A DNA stretch of 64,000 nucleotides from Megalonaias nervosa (GCA_016617855.1 JAECUM010000858.1:110416-174415); one strand, 5' to 3'. Shown: positions 1 to 13,270, counted from the first letter of the stretch. The notes: generated from the sequence alone by a model not told the origin. Made by a program: numbers and translations.

Positions 1-195
1 GGTTTATTATATCTGTAGTGACTCTTGATATGCTTCATTGAGTTGCCGGATCTGGTGGTATTCTCACTTTCCTCCTCATCCTCTTGTTTGTCAGGCTGGT
101 CCTGATCCTGCTGGTTTTTCTGTTCCTGCTCCTGTTCCAACTGTAATTCTAACTGCTTACTGCCTGCTCGTCGCTTCTTCTTTATTTTAGAGTCA
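1..195 (-). CDS. WD40 gene exon 12 (charged tail), partial
   Basis: The open frame encodes SDSKIKKKRRAGSKQ, then a run rich in Glu, Gln and Asp (LEQEQEQKNQQDQDQ, KQEDEEESENTT) and KHIKSHYRYNKP at the window edge. It is probably a disordered nuclear-localisation-like or coiled tail. The phase left by exon 11 needs the acceptor ACAGTTAG with exon start at 195. The stronger acceptor TTTTACAG four bases earlier would put a stop in frame unless an unseen exon intervenes. A GTGAGAAT at 67-60 could end the exon at 68, so the 3' limit is uncertain. Confidence 0.68.
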
Positions 196-319
196 CTAAC
201 TGTAAAATACTCCTTACTGAAAAGGATTTAAAAGGTCAAACTGAATTCAGAAAACTGTATTTGTCTTAGAACAGCATCTACATTGCACTGTATGAAAAAC
301 TATCCTTTTCAATTAACAG

Positions 320-354
<35 letters not shown>

Positions 355-1582
355 ACAACAGACCCAATTTATGTATAAACACATGCTCACCTATTGATAA
401 TGAACACACTCCTGTAAAGATGTAATGGGTGTTTCTGCAAATATATAGTGTTTCAGTTTATCTGTGGTGGAGGGTGTGTTGTAGGAGATGTTTACTTACA
501 TTTTGGTGCCACCCAGAAAGCTGCATATTTACATGTACAAGATTCCAATTTGTTTGAAAACAAGTTTTTTGGCCATGTAATTTAATGTAAAGGTCCTATG
601 ATGCTGCAATGGAATTTTTTAGCACATTCATTTTGGGGATAAAACCTGGGTCTACTTTCTGTTCAGTGCTTTTTATTGATAAATTCATAATTTACTGTAA
701 TTGTGCTTCAGCAGAGTTGCAGAGTCCATTAGGTGTTCTAATTCATGGTTAAGGTCATATGCAAGAGTAGCAGATCTTACCAGCACTGGCTATGAATTCT
801 TTTTAAAGATAAAAATTCAATAAATGAGCAAAAAATGTTAAAGATGTAAAATATAGAACTGTTCAATATAAACCATTGTGGTCATCAAGTCTTGTTTTGT
901 GACTGTGTACAGACTTTAAAAATTGTGTAAGTTCAACATTGGCTTTATTACAAACTAAAAATTAAGAGCGAACACTTATAATGAGTATGAAGCCAGATCT
1001 GAAGATCTATGTGGATAATTTACATTACATTTCATACTGGTCCCTAACTTTAAAACCATTCATTAAAAAACTACCCCCCCCCCCCCCACAGGCTTATAAT
1101 GATGGTGTGGTCATGGATCAAATTAAAATGGATGAACTTTATGGTATTGTCCTGGCTGATGACTTGACATCATTAACTACTCTATTGTCATGTTTTTAGG
1201 TGCTATTTTCATGACACAGAACATCTCTCAGTGTAAAACTTCCTCACTTATAATGTGGTCATGATTGTCATGGCTTCCATAAACAGCAATGCAAATATAA
1301 AGTACTTTATGTGCAGAGCTCAGAAAGAAGATACCCTGAACACATCTCACTTTTAACATGACCTCCTCATCCCTTTCTGATACAGCTACTTGCTCAATTG
1401 GCTTGTTGATTTTTTTTTTAATTTTACCTACATATTTCTAGTTAAAGTTATTTTTACTTGGTGGAAGCACATTTTTCAAAAGCCACTTGCCTTTCAGGGC
1501 ATTAATTTACATGACTGTTTTATTTTCTATTCTTCAAAACGCAAAAAATCAATACAAGTTCATGTTTTGATATTCCAAATAC
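196..1582. other. Intron 11 contents
   Basis: It holds a (GT)15 microsatellite at 321-350 and a 14-base C tract at 1074-1087. A short plus-strand open frame at 981-1199 looks like chance. I see no other feature. Confidence 0.6.
321..350. repeat. (GT)15 microsatellite
   Basis: A perfect TG dinucleotide run lies in intron 11. Confidence 0.95.
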
Positions 1583-1673
1583 CTGTACATAAAGTGGTTG
1601 GACTGCATCCTTTCCCACTTAATAATAGCACCTTCACTGTCCCCACTGAAGATCAAGATTGGGACTTTTCGTG
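1583..1673 (-). CDS. WD40 gene exon 11
   Basis: The exon is 91 bp with acceptor CTTTTTTTTCAG and donor GTATTTGG. It enters with 2 nt and leaves 2 nt (AG). It encodes RKVPILIFSGDSEGAIIKW, then ERMQSNHFMYS. IFSGDSEGAIIKWE is a near-consensus WD40 end (S-G-D-x-x-G-x-I-x-x-W). It looks like the last blade, because the next exon is low-complexity. Confidence 0.9.
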
Positions 1674-1938
1674 CTGAAAAAAAGAAATATTAAACTTAGC
1701 CACAAAAATAGTTCAGGCTAATTGGATCTAAAGATTTCAACAATGCATTCTGCATTACAGCTAATTGGATAGAAAGATTTTGATAATGAAAGTAACTCTT
1801 TATTATTTGCATGCATTCTGCATTACAACTACTGCTACTATGAATTATTAAGAAAACAATGAATACAAGTTTTAAAAATTCAAATATTCTGAGTATAACA
1901 TGATATTAGATTCTTTTTTGCTTAGAGCATGAAAATAA

Positions 1939-2580
1939 GTGCTCAGCAAAGAATCTCATACTATTTTGGAATTAGAACCAATCTGCAGAGCAGGATCTCA
2001 TTCACGCATCCAAAATGTATTTATAATAGATTTTCTACTAAGAACTATTTGTGCTTTCAGTAGAACTTCAATCAAGCATCCAAATTGTTTTCATAATAGA
2101 ATTTGTAGAAGAACCATTTGGTGCTTTCTGTCAAAGAAAGCCCTTTAAGCCAGAACACTTTTTGTAAAGTTTGGTTAAATTCTGTTCAGTCGTTTTTGAG
2201 AAGAATCAATTAACTAATTTTCTATATTAGAAACAGTGGCCACATCTGAAAACAGATTGGAATCAATTGTAAAATACTTAAAGAACTCTATGCCAGAATG
2301 CTTCCTTTCAAATTTGATAAAAGTTTGTTCAGTATTTCTTGCTAAGAAAAGATGGTGATATTTGATGACAGTTCAGCATTTGCACAAGTTTAGAAGCCTA
2401 TTATGCCAGTATGCTCTGTATCAAATTTAGTCAAAATTTGTCTGGTGGTATTTGTTGAGAATTTTAAAACACCAGTTATTGATGGACACGCAAAGCATAA
2501 AGAATGCAGTGCCAAACTATGAGATACCTTGATCTTACAGCCAGAAGAGCTAAAAACACTAATGCCTTGTATCAAAAAGT
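1939..2580. repeat. Divergent short-period repeats in intron 10
   Basis: Two degenerate copies of a unit of about 69 bp (key words GCATCCAAA...TTTATAATAGA...GTGCTTTC) lie at 1999-2130. They are followed by three loosely related units of about 115-140 bp, each opening with GCCAGAA/GCCAGTA (2150, 2292, 2405) and containing a TTGGTTAAATTCTGTTCAG-like core. This is old repeat sequence, and I see no coding content. The rest of intron 10 up to 3445 shows nothing. Confidence 0.5.
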
Positions 2581-3450
2581 TCCATTTTCAATTGTGCATT
2601 TGCAATGTTGCTTAACAATTTTATTATAACATGAGATGCTGGCCTGAGAATAAAAAGGAAAGAGCCCAATATAAAAGGCTGATACATTCTCTCTTTCTAA
2701 CTTAGTAAAATATACAAGTACATGAAACTTTTTTAATTGCTCTCTCCTTGGGATACATGGCTGATTTCAATTAAATTAAAAGCGTAACCATCATTGAACA
2801 ATACAACATGCAAGCAGCCAAGAAAAGGACTTCATGAATTATTCAACCTTATATAACTTGGTAGCAAATAGAATATACGTAGTAATATCATATTAAAAAA
2901 ATGAAAATTATGTTAAATGTTCAGTCTATATCACAGCAGAGCAAGCATGTACTGTGGCTTACAAAATAATACATTTCAATCCATTGTTTTAAAATTCACA
3001 TAACCATTTTTGGCAGGACTTTCGTAGATCAAAGCATAATTGTCAATATGATAAGCCATTTTCAGCACAAAAGCAGATTACAAGGCATACAAATTATAAG
3101 TATCATGCTTTCTTTTTCAGCAACTGTTTGGGGACTATTCCTAAAAATTAATTTACTTCTTTTACCAATTCCTGAGATTTTTTTTGTTGGGGGGTACTTA
3201 AATTTGTTGATGGGAAAAATGACTGTTATTTTCACTTAAGGATCACTGCCTGCTGATGTCTTAAATCTGTAGTTTGTAGCAAATATATAATATCCCTGAA
3301 AACTGTTCCACCATAAAAAGAGTGAATTCTCAGCATCTCTTGGAGGGTTTGGGATTCATATTTTTTCTTAAAAACTTGTGCAAAGTATATTGGAAGATAC
3401 TGTTTTTAGTTGTTGTCATATTATAACATTTGGAAAATGTCTTAAGTTGT

Positions 3451-4352
3451 TGTGTACATATATGTAATTTAATTACTTGTGTGTTAGTTTTAAATTCTTT
3501 TTTATTTTATTTTTATTTCATTACATATTATTGTAATGATAACTTTATTCACTGGATTTGACATTTTTCCAGAAAATTCAGTTCAGTTCTGTTAATCCTG
3601 ATAAAAATGCAGTAGTAGAAATCATTGTATCTTTTGCTGACCTTGACTCAGGACCAGTAAGGCAGTTCTATGTAAACAATTTTTTTTTTTGAAATTTAAT
3701 CTTATAGTAAGATTCATTCAATAGAATCTAATTCGTTCATGGCATACAGGACAGTCGGCTGTGTGGTGTTACTACGCCACTCGAACTAAGTGACCACGTG
3801 ACCCCATCACGTGATCTAAAATTGCATTTCAGTTAGGGTTAAAACAGATATTTCATAGTGATTTTTGGTCAGTCATAATTCATACCTTTAGGCTCAAAGG
3901 TATTATTTTGTTGTTGCCATCTCTGATTTGCTTTTTTCTATTTTTCAGAATTAATAATTTATTTTCCCTGGAGACTTTATCTAGTGCTCATCAAAATTCT
4001 TGGACAAAGACGTTTACTGAAAATTATTTGGAATTCTAAAGTTGGAATATTATTCTTGGTGATTCAACAAGGAACTGTTGACACGACAACACAAAACAGA
4101 TTACTGAAGACGTCATCACCTTCCATCTTGGAACTTCATCGGGATTCGAACTTTGATTCATTAGAACTTTTTAGTGATAGGACTTATATTTTTAATTACT
4201 GGATTAATTTTTGGATTTGACTCATAAACTGTAAGTCCTTTATCATATTTTTACCTTGTTTTCTGGGGAAATAAATTATTTTGTTAAATTCACAAAGCTT
4301 GTTGGCTTCACTCTTTTCTTTGTTACTTTTGTACGAGCCTAGACACGTAACA
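3451..4352 (+). mobile_element. Solo LTR of Ty3/gypsy (Gmr1-like) family
   Basis: This stretch of about 902 bp matches the 3' LTR at 53393-54341 along its length: the opening ACATATATGTAATTTAATTAC, the middle with GACGTCA and CCTTCCAT, and the end GTACGAGCCT...GTAACA. It is flanked by a 5-bp duplication, GTTGT at 3446-3450 and 4353-4357. No internal sequence is present, so it is a solo LTR left by LTR-LTR recombination. It sits sense to the element's own transcription and antisense to the host gene, ending about 50 bp from exon 10. Confidence 0.88.
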
Positions 4353-4407
4353 GTTGTCATAATGTAAAATTTGCTCCATGTCTTACTTAATTTCTTGTGA
4401 GACTTAC

Positions 4408-4506
4408 TATAACAGACACTCTCTAAAGGAGATTTGCATTTCAAAGCTGTGATGCAGCCTGAGGGGTTGTACTTCCATACAATTAAATGGCGTCTACTTG
4501 TAGAAG
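4408..4506 (-). CDS. WD40 gene exon 10
   Basis: The exon is 99 bp with acceptor CTTTTTTTTTTAG and donor GTAAGTCTC. It enters with 2 nt and leaves 1 nt. It encodes STSRRHLIVWKYNPSG, then CITALKCKSPLESVCY. STSRRHLIVWK is a WD blade end with the terminal Trp, and SPLESVCY is the first strand of the next blade. The exon begins about 50 bases beyond the right end of a solo LTR. Confidence 0.9.
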
Positions 4507-4677
4507 CTAAAAAAAAAAGCAACAGAAGAAAATATAATTATGCAATATGATACTGACCATGATTACTTGATTTTCACACAATATTAAAAATGCAATTTTA
4601 TATAAAAACTCATAAGAGAAGATTTTATTGTGGCTTCTTTGATTACAGAGTGAGCATAATTATAACAAATATATGTA

Positions 4678-6246
4678 CACCACTCCCTTGATAACTTGCG
4701 CACAACGGGGTCCACAAACATAGACTGCGCTATAAGCGAGGGCGCGAGTTACCGAGGGGCCTCCAAAAATTGAAAAAAAATCTCTTGGACATCAAGAAAA
4801 CAGTGGGGGGGGTAGGGAACTTCGCTGTTTAATGACTGAATCCTCATTTTACATTCACGTCGATAATAATTTTTAATAACGCACTTTTTCTAATGAAGTT
4901 GTTCGTTATTCTGTTTAAATAACATTTATTTTCAAAATGTCCAATATGTGAAAGATCGTTCCAACTGGTTTCAACAACCATTACGTTTACATGAAAACAT
5001 GTGCGTATTATGTCACTGCTTTTTGTTTTGTTGATGAGTCTGGTCCCCGGAGTGGTATGGCATTATATCCTGCCAAATTGGGAGTCAAAAGAGCAGGGAA
5101 CAAGACTAACTGTTGATACACCACCAAACAAGATTCCTTTTGTTAAAAAAACAAGCAAAATTTTTGTGAGACAATCGTCTATGTCGAATCTCAATTTTTG
5201 TGCCGTTCAATTAGTACAGTACTGATATCGTGATTTCATTGGAAGTAATAAGGAAACTTTTTATCATTCTTGAGGATATCTCAAAGTGTCAGTTCAAGAA
5301 TTCTCTGAAACTTGCTTGCCCACAATGGTCTGTATCTGTGAAACCAAGCTCTTTATTTTACAAAGTATAGCATTCTTTTCGCTTGGTTGCTGTGCTATCT
5401 TTGATCACAGTTACCAATGAGTCAGTTAGTTTAAGGTAGTTTATGTTACATACACAATAACATTTATAACAGCATTCAATTGATCAAATGAAGTGAGTTC
5501 ACCCGATATATGACTGGGGCAGCTAGATTTTAAGTTTGTAGGATTTTTGTGCCTTTTAACTTTTCTTTTATTTCACCTCCATTATTTGATTCAAAAGACA
5601 TAATTAACGTGATAATACAAAGGAGGCCAGCTTTTAATTCAGTGCAACAATGCAACAAATACTTCTGCAAGTCAGTTATCAAAACATGGTCGGCACCTAA
5701 ATAGGTTCTCAGAGAAATGCTTGCAGACATAGCTGTTACAGTAGATTGACACATCTTATGTTAAATTAAAAGAGGACACATTGCATTTATGATGATTACA
5801 CATAAAAGGAACTAGAAGATAGAACTAGAACACAAATTTCAATTGATAAAACAATTATTTAATTTGTATTTATTTATTAAAATACTGCCTCCACTTGGCG
5901 TAAGTGACATTTTCCTTGATCAAAATTTCCTTTCTTATCATTAATTGCGGTGTGCTAGGAATGTCACTTGGAAAGAAAATGTAAAAAAATTGTATGACTT
6001 ATTTTTAAATTTGGTATTTCATAATGTTGATTAAAATTTCCAGGTCCTATCTACCGTTTTCGACAATAAAACGAGCGATATGTCAAAGTTTTTGTAGCTA
6101 ATTTTGATCACAATTTCCATAAAGTTCATAAAATAGGGATCTATTTTTGGGGTAATTTCTGGTTTTAAAAAATGGGATCCACGCCTGACCCCACATTATA
6201 AGCGGGTTTGCGAGTTATCAGGGGGCGAGTTATCGAGGGAGTGGTG
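4678..6246 (+). mobile_element. Non-autonomous TA-flanked DNA transposon, copy 1
   Basis: The element of about 1.57 kb has terminal inverted repeats starting CACCACTCCCT(T/C)GATAACT and a TA dinucleotide on both sides (4676-4677, 6247-6248). This points to the Tc1/mariner-pogo/Tigger group. The termini carry further CGAGTTAT/TATAAGC motifs. No intact transposase is visible. Weak open stretches, such as 5530-5754 minus, are shared with copy 2 and may be coding relics. Copy 2 lies inverted at 10994-12552. Confidence 0.8.
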
Positions 6247-7056
6247 TATAATGAAACCATAAATTACCAATGAAAGGCAACCTATCATCAGCCATCAGTT
6301 ACACTAGGTTTTCAATAAAATGACATGTCTGCTTTTGAATACTAGTCTTCAGTGCCCTTATTATCTAAATAAATTGCCCCGTTTGTTACTCTGGAAATCA
6401 ATCTGACATCCTGTAAAATTATCATTGTTGTTTAAATACAGTACAGTTCACAAGATATTGCAACCCCTTGCTTCACTGTGGGGGTGGGTAGAGAGTGAAG
6501 AGGATTAAGGAAGAAAACCTCTGCCATCTCTCCATGCAATCTGACGTAGCATGCTCTCATGAGAGAAAAAGATAGAGAGAGGCACCAATTTATCAATATA
6601 ATTATCTATATAATTATCTCTTTTGGGAGCAATGTGCTTACTTTTTGATACTGAAAAAAACATCATCATTCGGTTACCTGTAAACATTTCCTAGTTCTAA
6701 CAAAGATAATGTATGATACATAATGCCAAGTCAAAAAGATGTTCCTGACATGAAAATGTTTTGTGATTCTGCTTATGTTTAAGAATTATGCGCCAAAGTG
6801 AGACTAAAAATAATGTTAAAATATTTATCAATTGTAACCAAAATCTTATTTTTACAATGCTTCACATGTCAACATTTTCATGCAATCTTCAGAATAAAAA
6901 TATTAAACAATCAACTGATTATATATCTACATGTACAGAAACTGAAATCTGGAAAATTCATAATAAGTAAGAAACATAATACCATACTAGATATCATGGA
7001 GGAAAATTTTTTTCCTGCCAGTGGGTGCAAACTCATAACCTCAAGCTCAAAAGTTT

Positions 7057-7057
7057 T

Positions 7058-7102
<45 letters not shown>
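7057..7102. repeat. (GT)n microsatellite
   Basis: A GT run with one T interruption near its start. The short open frames reading Cys-Val or Thr-His through it are artefacts. Confidence 0.95.
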
Positions 7103-7103
<1 letters not shown>

Positions 7104-8537
7104 CACACACTTTATCCACTTGTCCACTAGTAGTGGAGGGGGAAAAACAATATACAGCATACAGAAACACACCTAACACTATTCAAAGAAATTAGTTTAC
7201 ATTCTTTTGTCTTAATAAGCAAATGCTCCAACAGTCACAAACTGGAAACTCTTAACATCTGATATTTGACAATTTTGCACATTATTTTTCATTATTATTC
7301 ATTTCATCAACATGTTGAGTTCAGATTAATTATGCACAATTATCAAATTTCTGTTGTAAATGGTGGGATCATAATGGTCTGTTATGTACAACATGCAAGT
7401 CTGATTGCTTCATATGATATAATCACACCTTTCTCTAGCTGAAATTTATATCATCTTTTGATGCTAATCTTTATAAATATTTTATAACAGTATTGACAAT
7501 TGTCACTGCCTTGAGTTCTGTAAATATCTGATGAAGTCAAGTCTTTATTAGGGACAGACCATTAAAATTTTTGAAAATGGGGATGCTTGAAAACAATTGC
7601 CTTGTTCTGATTTGTACTATAAAAAAGACGTTCCATTCCTTATTTTTCTTTAAACAATTTATCTTGTGATGAAAGGAAGAAAAGTATCCTGGTCAGAAAG
7701 AACATTCTAACACCACATGTTAAATCGTTAATCCCTTATAGTACACATGCATTCAGAATTGAACTAGTTCAATATTCAGCCTCATGTCTGTACTATTACT
7801 GCTTAAGGGCTTAGCATGCTGTTAACATTTCAGTGTAAATTCAGTGTTTTCTGTTGGATTATTTTTTTAATCAAAGGATGGCTGTCAATTTGGAATTTAA
7901 CTGTCCATATCTCTGAGGATTATTTTCCTTTGGAACAATAGCATAACTTTATGCTGTTGCTCAACAAGGTGTGCCTCATCAAATCAGTCTGCAAATCTGC
8001 TCAGAGTTTTTTAAATAAAGGAAAAGCATAAAATCATTGTAAAAGAAGTCACTTAACCTTTTCTAAATATACGTATAGTGAATATAAAAGACTTTTGAAA
8101 CTATTTATTTAGTGTCCAAATATATGATCAAGATAAAGATGGCTGATTCTTAAGATGGTATTTGGTTGTAAATCACTCTTGTTGTCTTAGTGTTTCCACT
8201 ATACTTTTTGGTTTTGAGTATACATTGATAATTCAAGCATGCATGAACAAAACTTATTATTTTAACCTTTTAAATGCAGATTTGTCAGTTTTCTTTTAGG
8301 TCTTTATTTTTTGCTACACTCACTCTGTATCTGTTATAGAATTTTCAGGTGCACCAAGTAAACTATGGTTGCATTCTACATGTGTGGACCAGTGTATTTT
8401 GCATGTATTGTATTCCAGTTAGCTATCATTTGTGATGACTATTCAAAATGTGATAACAAATAATCATTAACTAAATACTTTTAGGGCAAATTTTCATTAT
8501 TTACAATATATTATTTATATTGTTATGTCATTCTTAC

Positions 8538-8631
8538 CTACAACCTGATTTAATTCTGGAAAGAATTTGAGTATTTGCAAATGATACTTCTCCTCTTCTT
8601 GTTGCTGGAATGTCCCAATAAAATCTGACAC
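8538..8631 (-). CDS. WD40 gene exon 9
   Basis: The exon is 94 bp with acceptor TGTATTTTCAAG and donor GTAAGAATG. It starts in phase 0 and leaves 1 nt. It encodes VSDFIGTFQQQEEEKYH, then LQILKFFPELNQVV. The Gln/Glu-rich insert lengthens a propeller loop. LKFFPELNQVV leads into ASTSRRHLIVWK of exon 10, so the two exons together make one blade. Confidence 0.87.
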
Positions 8632-10990
8632 CTTGAAAATACAGAAAAATTAAACATAAATTACACAAGACTAACAATGAATTCTACACACAAAAGGTTT
8701 TGTAAGCGATATCCTTCCATGTGTTCTATGAATTAAGACAGATTAAAAGGGTTAATATCTCAAGCTAAATAACATTGTACCAGTCACAGTCTGCAGTATA
8801 AATTAATCAAAGTTAACAGCCAAAAATCTGTTTTGTAGTGGATAGAGGTCAAAGGTCTGTTAAGAATGGACTCATTACTGAGAACTCGGCACATGATGAA
8901 GTTATTTTAAAATATGTGTTTTTAGACTTATTACATGGTGGGTTGGATGATTGGTTTATTTATTTATCTTTCATAAGAATCTTTTTTGAGACTTGTGGTT
9001 CTAGACTTTCTATTACAAAATTCTAGTGAGAGTTCGAACTTGTGCAAAAATCTTTTTGCTCAAAAGGTTATTTCTCTTTCTAAATCCATTGATCAGAATC
9101 AGTTTAGCATTAGAAGGAATTTGGTTTAAGAACAAAATCATTTTATTTGTTTTCAATCAAAAGCAGAATTAAAGGCTAAACAACAAATACAATGTTTATT
9201 GAAATTAGCTTTTTGGTGGCAGACTAGGACATTTACTTAAATGCAACTAATTCCTTATACAAGTAATGCAACACAGTCTATTCTGACCTATCATATCCTG
9301 AATCCATGCTAATCCCTAACATAAGTAAGACTGTCTTCGTACCTCAAAACTTGAAACTAAATTGTATCGGACTCATTAAAAATGTAGATATTTCAAGGAA
9401 ATATATATGGAACTTGGGGAAGGGTAAAATCCATAGTCAACATGTTTTATTGATAGCTATGCATCCTAGATGCATTGAATTTCATAGCTAATTATTTTAT
9501 GCATTTAAATGAATAAATAAATTAGTTGTTTGTTGCATATTACAAGGACATCATACTTAAAAAAATATAGACTTTTCCTTTGTGTTAGATGGGCTGTATT
9601 ACATGTAGACATAACTTCTTTGTTAAAATTTGACCAAGTAAACAAATCAATTTGTCACATGACTGCATAGGTTTTGTTTAAAATTTTGTATGGATACAAA
9701 CAAAATTTGATTGCACTCTTCAGTACAGCATCCCACCCCCTTTCTCATAAATTTACCCTACTTTCAAAGGCTGATCATATAAATATCAGTGACTTAAGAG
9801 AGTGTTAGGATTGATTTGACCTAATCTATCACAGTAAATTACATTCTTGACATTTTGTAGTCTATTTGATCAAATCTGACCACAAAGCATGTCAATTCAG
9901 CTATGCATCACAGCAAGTTTATCACTGTTGTCAAGGAAGTAAGGGGATATAACTTCATGGAGACATGAAAGGCACTGAGTCTAATTTCTTCAGTAAAAAT
10001 AAATTTCTGTGTCTAAACAGTAATGCAGTTTCTATTTATTTGTTCTAGGTCACAAAGTGTTCATTTTTGTTGCTACTCACGTCATCTAACACATGTATGT
10101 GATGTTTATCAAATTTCCAAAATGTGCAAAATGCTTTGAAAAATGGAGAACTATTCTGTAATGTTTTAACAATCAAAGAAGGTAAGATAAATATAAATTA
10201 CAAATATGTCTACCAGATTTCATTTTGTCCAGCTCATGACTTTTTAAAAAAAAATTTGCTTAAAAGGTTTTTGACAAAAATGGTCAAAATCCAAAAAATA
10301 AAAAAATGGGGAAAACATTATTTTAAAAGGACAGTTATAAGAACTCAATATAGTTTCAAGACTCTTTTTTAAGGTATTTAAATATATAATCTGGATTGGT
10401 TTAAATACAGAATCTGGATTGGTTTAACTCAATAGTTTTTGAGAGGGTTATAGATGTCCATGTCACAATTTGTCACAGAGAAAATTACAGCTGAAACATA
10501 TTTATCAGTATATCATCGGATCTTTCTCAATGAAAGAAAGTTACTGCTCATGTGAAAATATGACATTCTTGGAGAATTCCTCCTTAATGAGTCCTGCATA
10601 TATAATATGTCAAAATTATACTCCCCATTACTGTGTTGTGACACGCAGAAACAGGATTTCAGACAATCTGAGTACTTACCATCTGTTTATATAAAAAGCA
10701 AAATTTTGTATATTGCATTAAAGTCCTTTTGGGAAAACACCCTCAAGGGCTTGTCTTCATGAGAATGATGTAATTTAGCACTGAAACTATTACTCGATGA
10801 AGAGTAGGTTACATATATATTTCATGTGTACACCCATACTCACTTATAATCAAATTGATAAAAAGTAAAACTTTCTCTCCCTCTCTCTCATTCTTGCAAC
10901 AATTACATGTATGAACTGATCAAATCTGTATTTAATGTACACACATTCTAAAGCAGAGTGCATGCTTCCCCTAATTTTCCAAGTAAATTC
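8632..10990. other. Intron 8, left part: nothing recognised
   Basis: AT-rich DNA with only short chance frames. I see no repeat family or coding similarity. Confidence 0.55.
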
Positions 10991-10993
10991 ATA

Positions 10994-12552
10994 CACCACT
11001 CCCTCCATAACTCGCACCCTGATAACTCATGAACCCGCTTATAACATGGGGTCAGGTGTGGATCCCATTTTTTTTACCACAAAATACCACTGAAAGAAAT
11101 TGATCCCTATTTCTTCAACTTGAAGAAAATCTTGATCAAAATTGGCAACTGAAACGTTGATATATCATTCTTTTTATGGTCAAAAATGGTAGATAGGACC
11201 TGGAAATTTTAATCAACATTTTGAAATAAACAACTTTTAATAAGAAGTCATATAATTGGTTATATTTTTTTTCCAAATGACATTCTTAGTACACCGTAAT
11301 TAAAGATATTCAAGGAAATTTTGATCAATGAAAATGTCACTTAAGCCTAGTGTAGGCTGTACATTAATATTTAAATGCCACTTAAATAATTTTTATTAAG
11401 TGGAATTTGTGTGTGAATTCTATATTTTAGTTCCTCTTAAGCATAATCATCATAAATGCAATGTGTATTTAAACATAAAATGTGTCAATTCACCATAACA
11501 GCTATGTCCACAAGCATTTCACTGAGAACTAATTAAGTGTTGACTTGCGGAAGTATCTGTTGTATTGTTGCACTGAATTAAAGCTGGCCTCCTTTGTAGT
11601 ATCAAGTTAATTATGTCTTTTGAATGAAATAAAGGACCGAGGTGGAATAAAAGAAAAGTTAAAAGGCAGGCAAATCATGCATACTTAAACTCTAGCAGCC
11701 CCAGTTGTACGTTGGGCGCACTCGCTTCAGTTGATCAATCAAACACTGTTATAAATGCTATTGTGTATATAGCATAATTAAACTACCTTAAATTAACTGA
11801 CTCATTCATATCTGTGATCAATGATAGCAAGGCAACAAAGCGAAACGAATACTTCGTAAAAAAAAGAGCTTGGTTTCGCAAGTTTCTGAGAATTCCTGAA
11901 CTGGCACTTAGACATATCCTCAAGGATGATCTGGCACATAGAGATATCCTCAAGGATGATAAGAAGTTTCACTATCACTTCCAATGAAATCATGACATCA
12001 ATATTGTACTAATTGAACAATACAAAAATTGAGTTTTGATGTAGACGATTGTCTCATGAAATAAATGTCGCTATTTTTTTTTAAAAAAAAAGGAATCTTG
12101 TTTGGTGGTGTATCAACAGTTAGTCTAGTTTCCCGCTACTTTGACTCCCGACTTGGCATTATACTACATGATACACTCTGGGAACCAGACTATTCAACAA
12201 AACAAACAGCAGTGACATAATACACAGATGTTTTCGTGCACACATGATAGTTGTTGGAACCAGTTGGAATGATCTTTCACATGTTGGACTCTTTGAAAAT
12301 AAATGTTATTTATACAGAAAAATGAACAATTTCATTAGAAAAAGCAAATTATTAACAAATATTATCGACATGATTGTAAAACAAGGATTCAGCCATTAAA
12401 CAGCCCAGTTCCCTACTCCCCCCTGTGGTTTTCTGGATGTCTAAGCTGATTTTTTTTCAATTTTTAGAGGTCCCTCGGCAACTCGTGCCCTCACTTATAG
12501 CGCAGTCTATGTTTCTGGACCCCATTGTATGCAAGTTATCGAGGGAGAGGTG
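10994..12552 (-). mobile_element. Non-autonomous TA-flanked DNA transposon, copy 2
   Basis: This is the inverted relative of 4678-6246, about 1.56 kb, starting CACCACTCCCTCCATAACTC and ending GAGGGAGAGGTG with TA on both sides (10992-10993, 12553-12554). Shared internal landmarks in reverse order include the GGTCAGGTGTGGATCCC block near one end and the AGCGCAGTCTATG block near the other. It is diverged from copy 1 by substitutions and small indels, so the two are separate old insertions or an old inverted duplication. Confidence 0.8.
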
Positions 12553-13270
12553 TACATACACATATGCATGTGTGGATGTATGTATACATATATAGTTATA
12601 TTTTAAACTTTTTCAAGCTAGTTAATCGTGCCTATTGATTGATTTTTAATACACAACAACGAAAATAAAGACCAATATCGTGTCAACCTAGTATAGTTGG
12701 TTTTAACAGCACCTCCAACACTTTACTAACTATATCTTGATCAGGAAATTAGAATTAAGTGCCTTTCCAAAAAGGACACACTGAGTCAGCTGACCCAGGC
12801 TGGCCTGGGTTGTGATCATGTGAGCATGGTCAATGATCATGGCATCACAAAGTGTGTTAGTCACTAATTTAAGCACAACTCAGAAAATCTGTATGTAAAA
12901 ATCTGGCTTATTTCCAAACAATGACTCTAATGCACTCAAAATAACTATGGTTTGCATCTTGCTAAAAGAATAAGTGTCCCAGATCTAAAAGCTCAAGGTA
13001 TGGGTGACACTAAAGGCTGACAATGTTTCAAGTATACAGTCCCTGTCCCTAATTTCATACGATTTCTTAAAGGTTCTCCAAAATCTTATAATCTTTTTTA
13101 TTCTGCTTGTAATACTATTGATAATATTTGGATTTTTGTCAGCAGCAGCAACAGTAGAAAAAAAGATGATGTATAGTTTTGAGATTTTATATCTAAGAAT
13201 CTTTTCATTCCCAGGGGAACAAAGATGATGAAGTTTCTTAAATCTGAGGTATCCCTCAAGTTTTCCTCAC

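Larger units (their letters stand above)
4507..8537. other. Intron 9 contents
   Basis: It holds the DNA transposon (4678-6246) and a GT microsatellite (7057-7102). The stretches 6250-7050 and 7105-8537 are unique-looking AT-rich DNA with no supportable gene. Confidence 0.6.

Noticed and set aside
981..1199. Plus-strand frame after a C tract ending in CACAG, exon-like
   Set aside because: Lies in an intron of the opposite-strand gene, has no recognisable peptide and no partner exon.
4196..4522. 108-codon minus-strand frame across exon 10
   Set aside because: Only 4408-4506 is exonic. The rest reads through the donor into intron and LTR.
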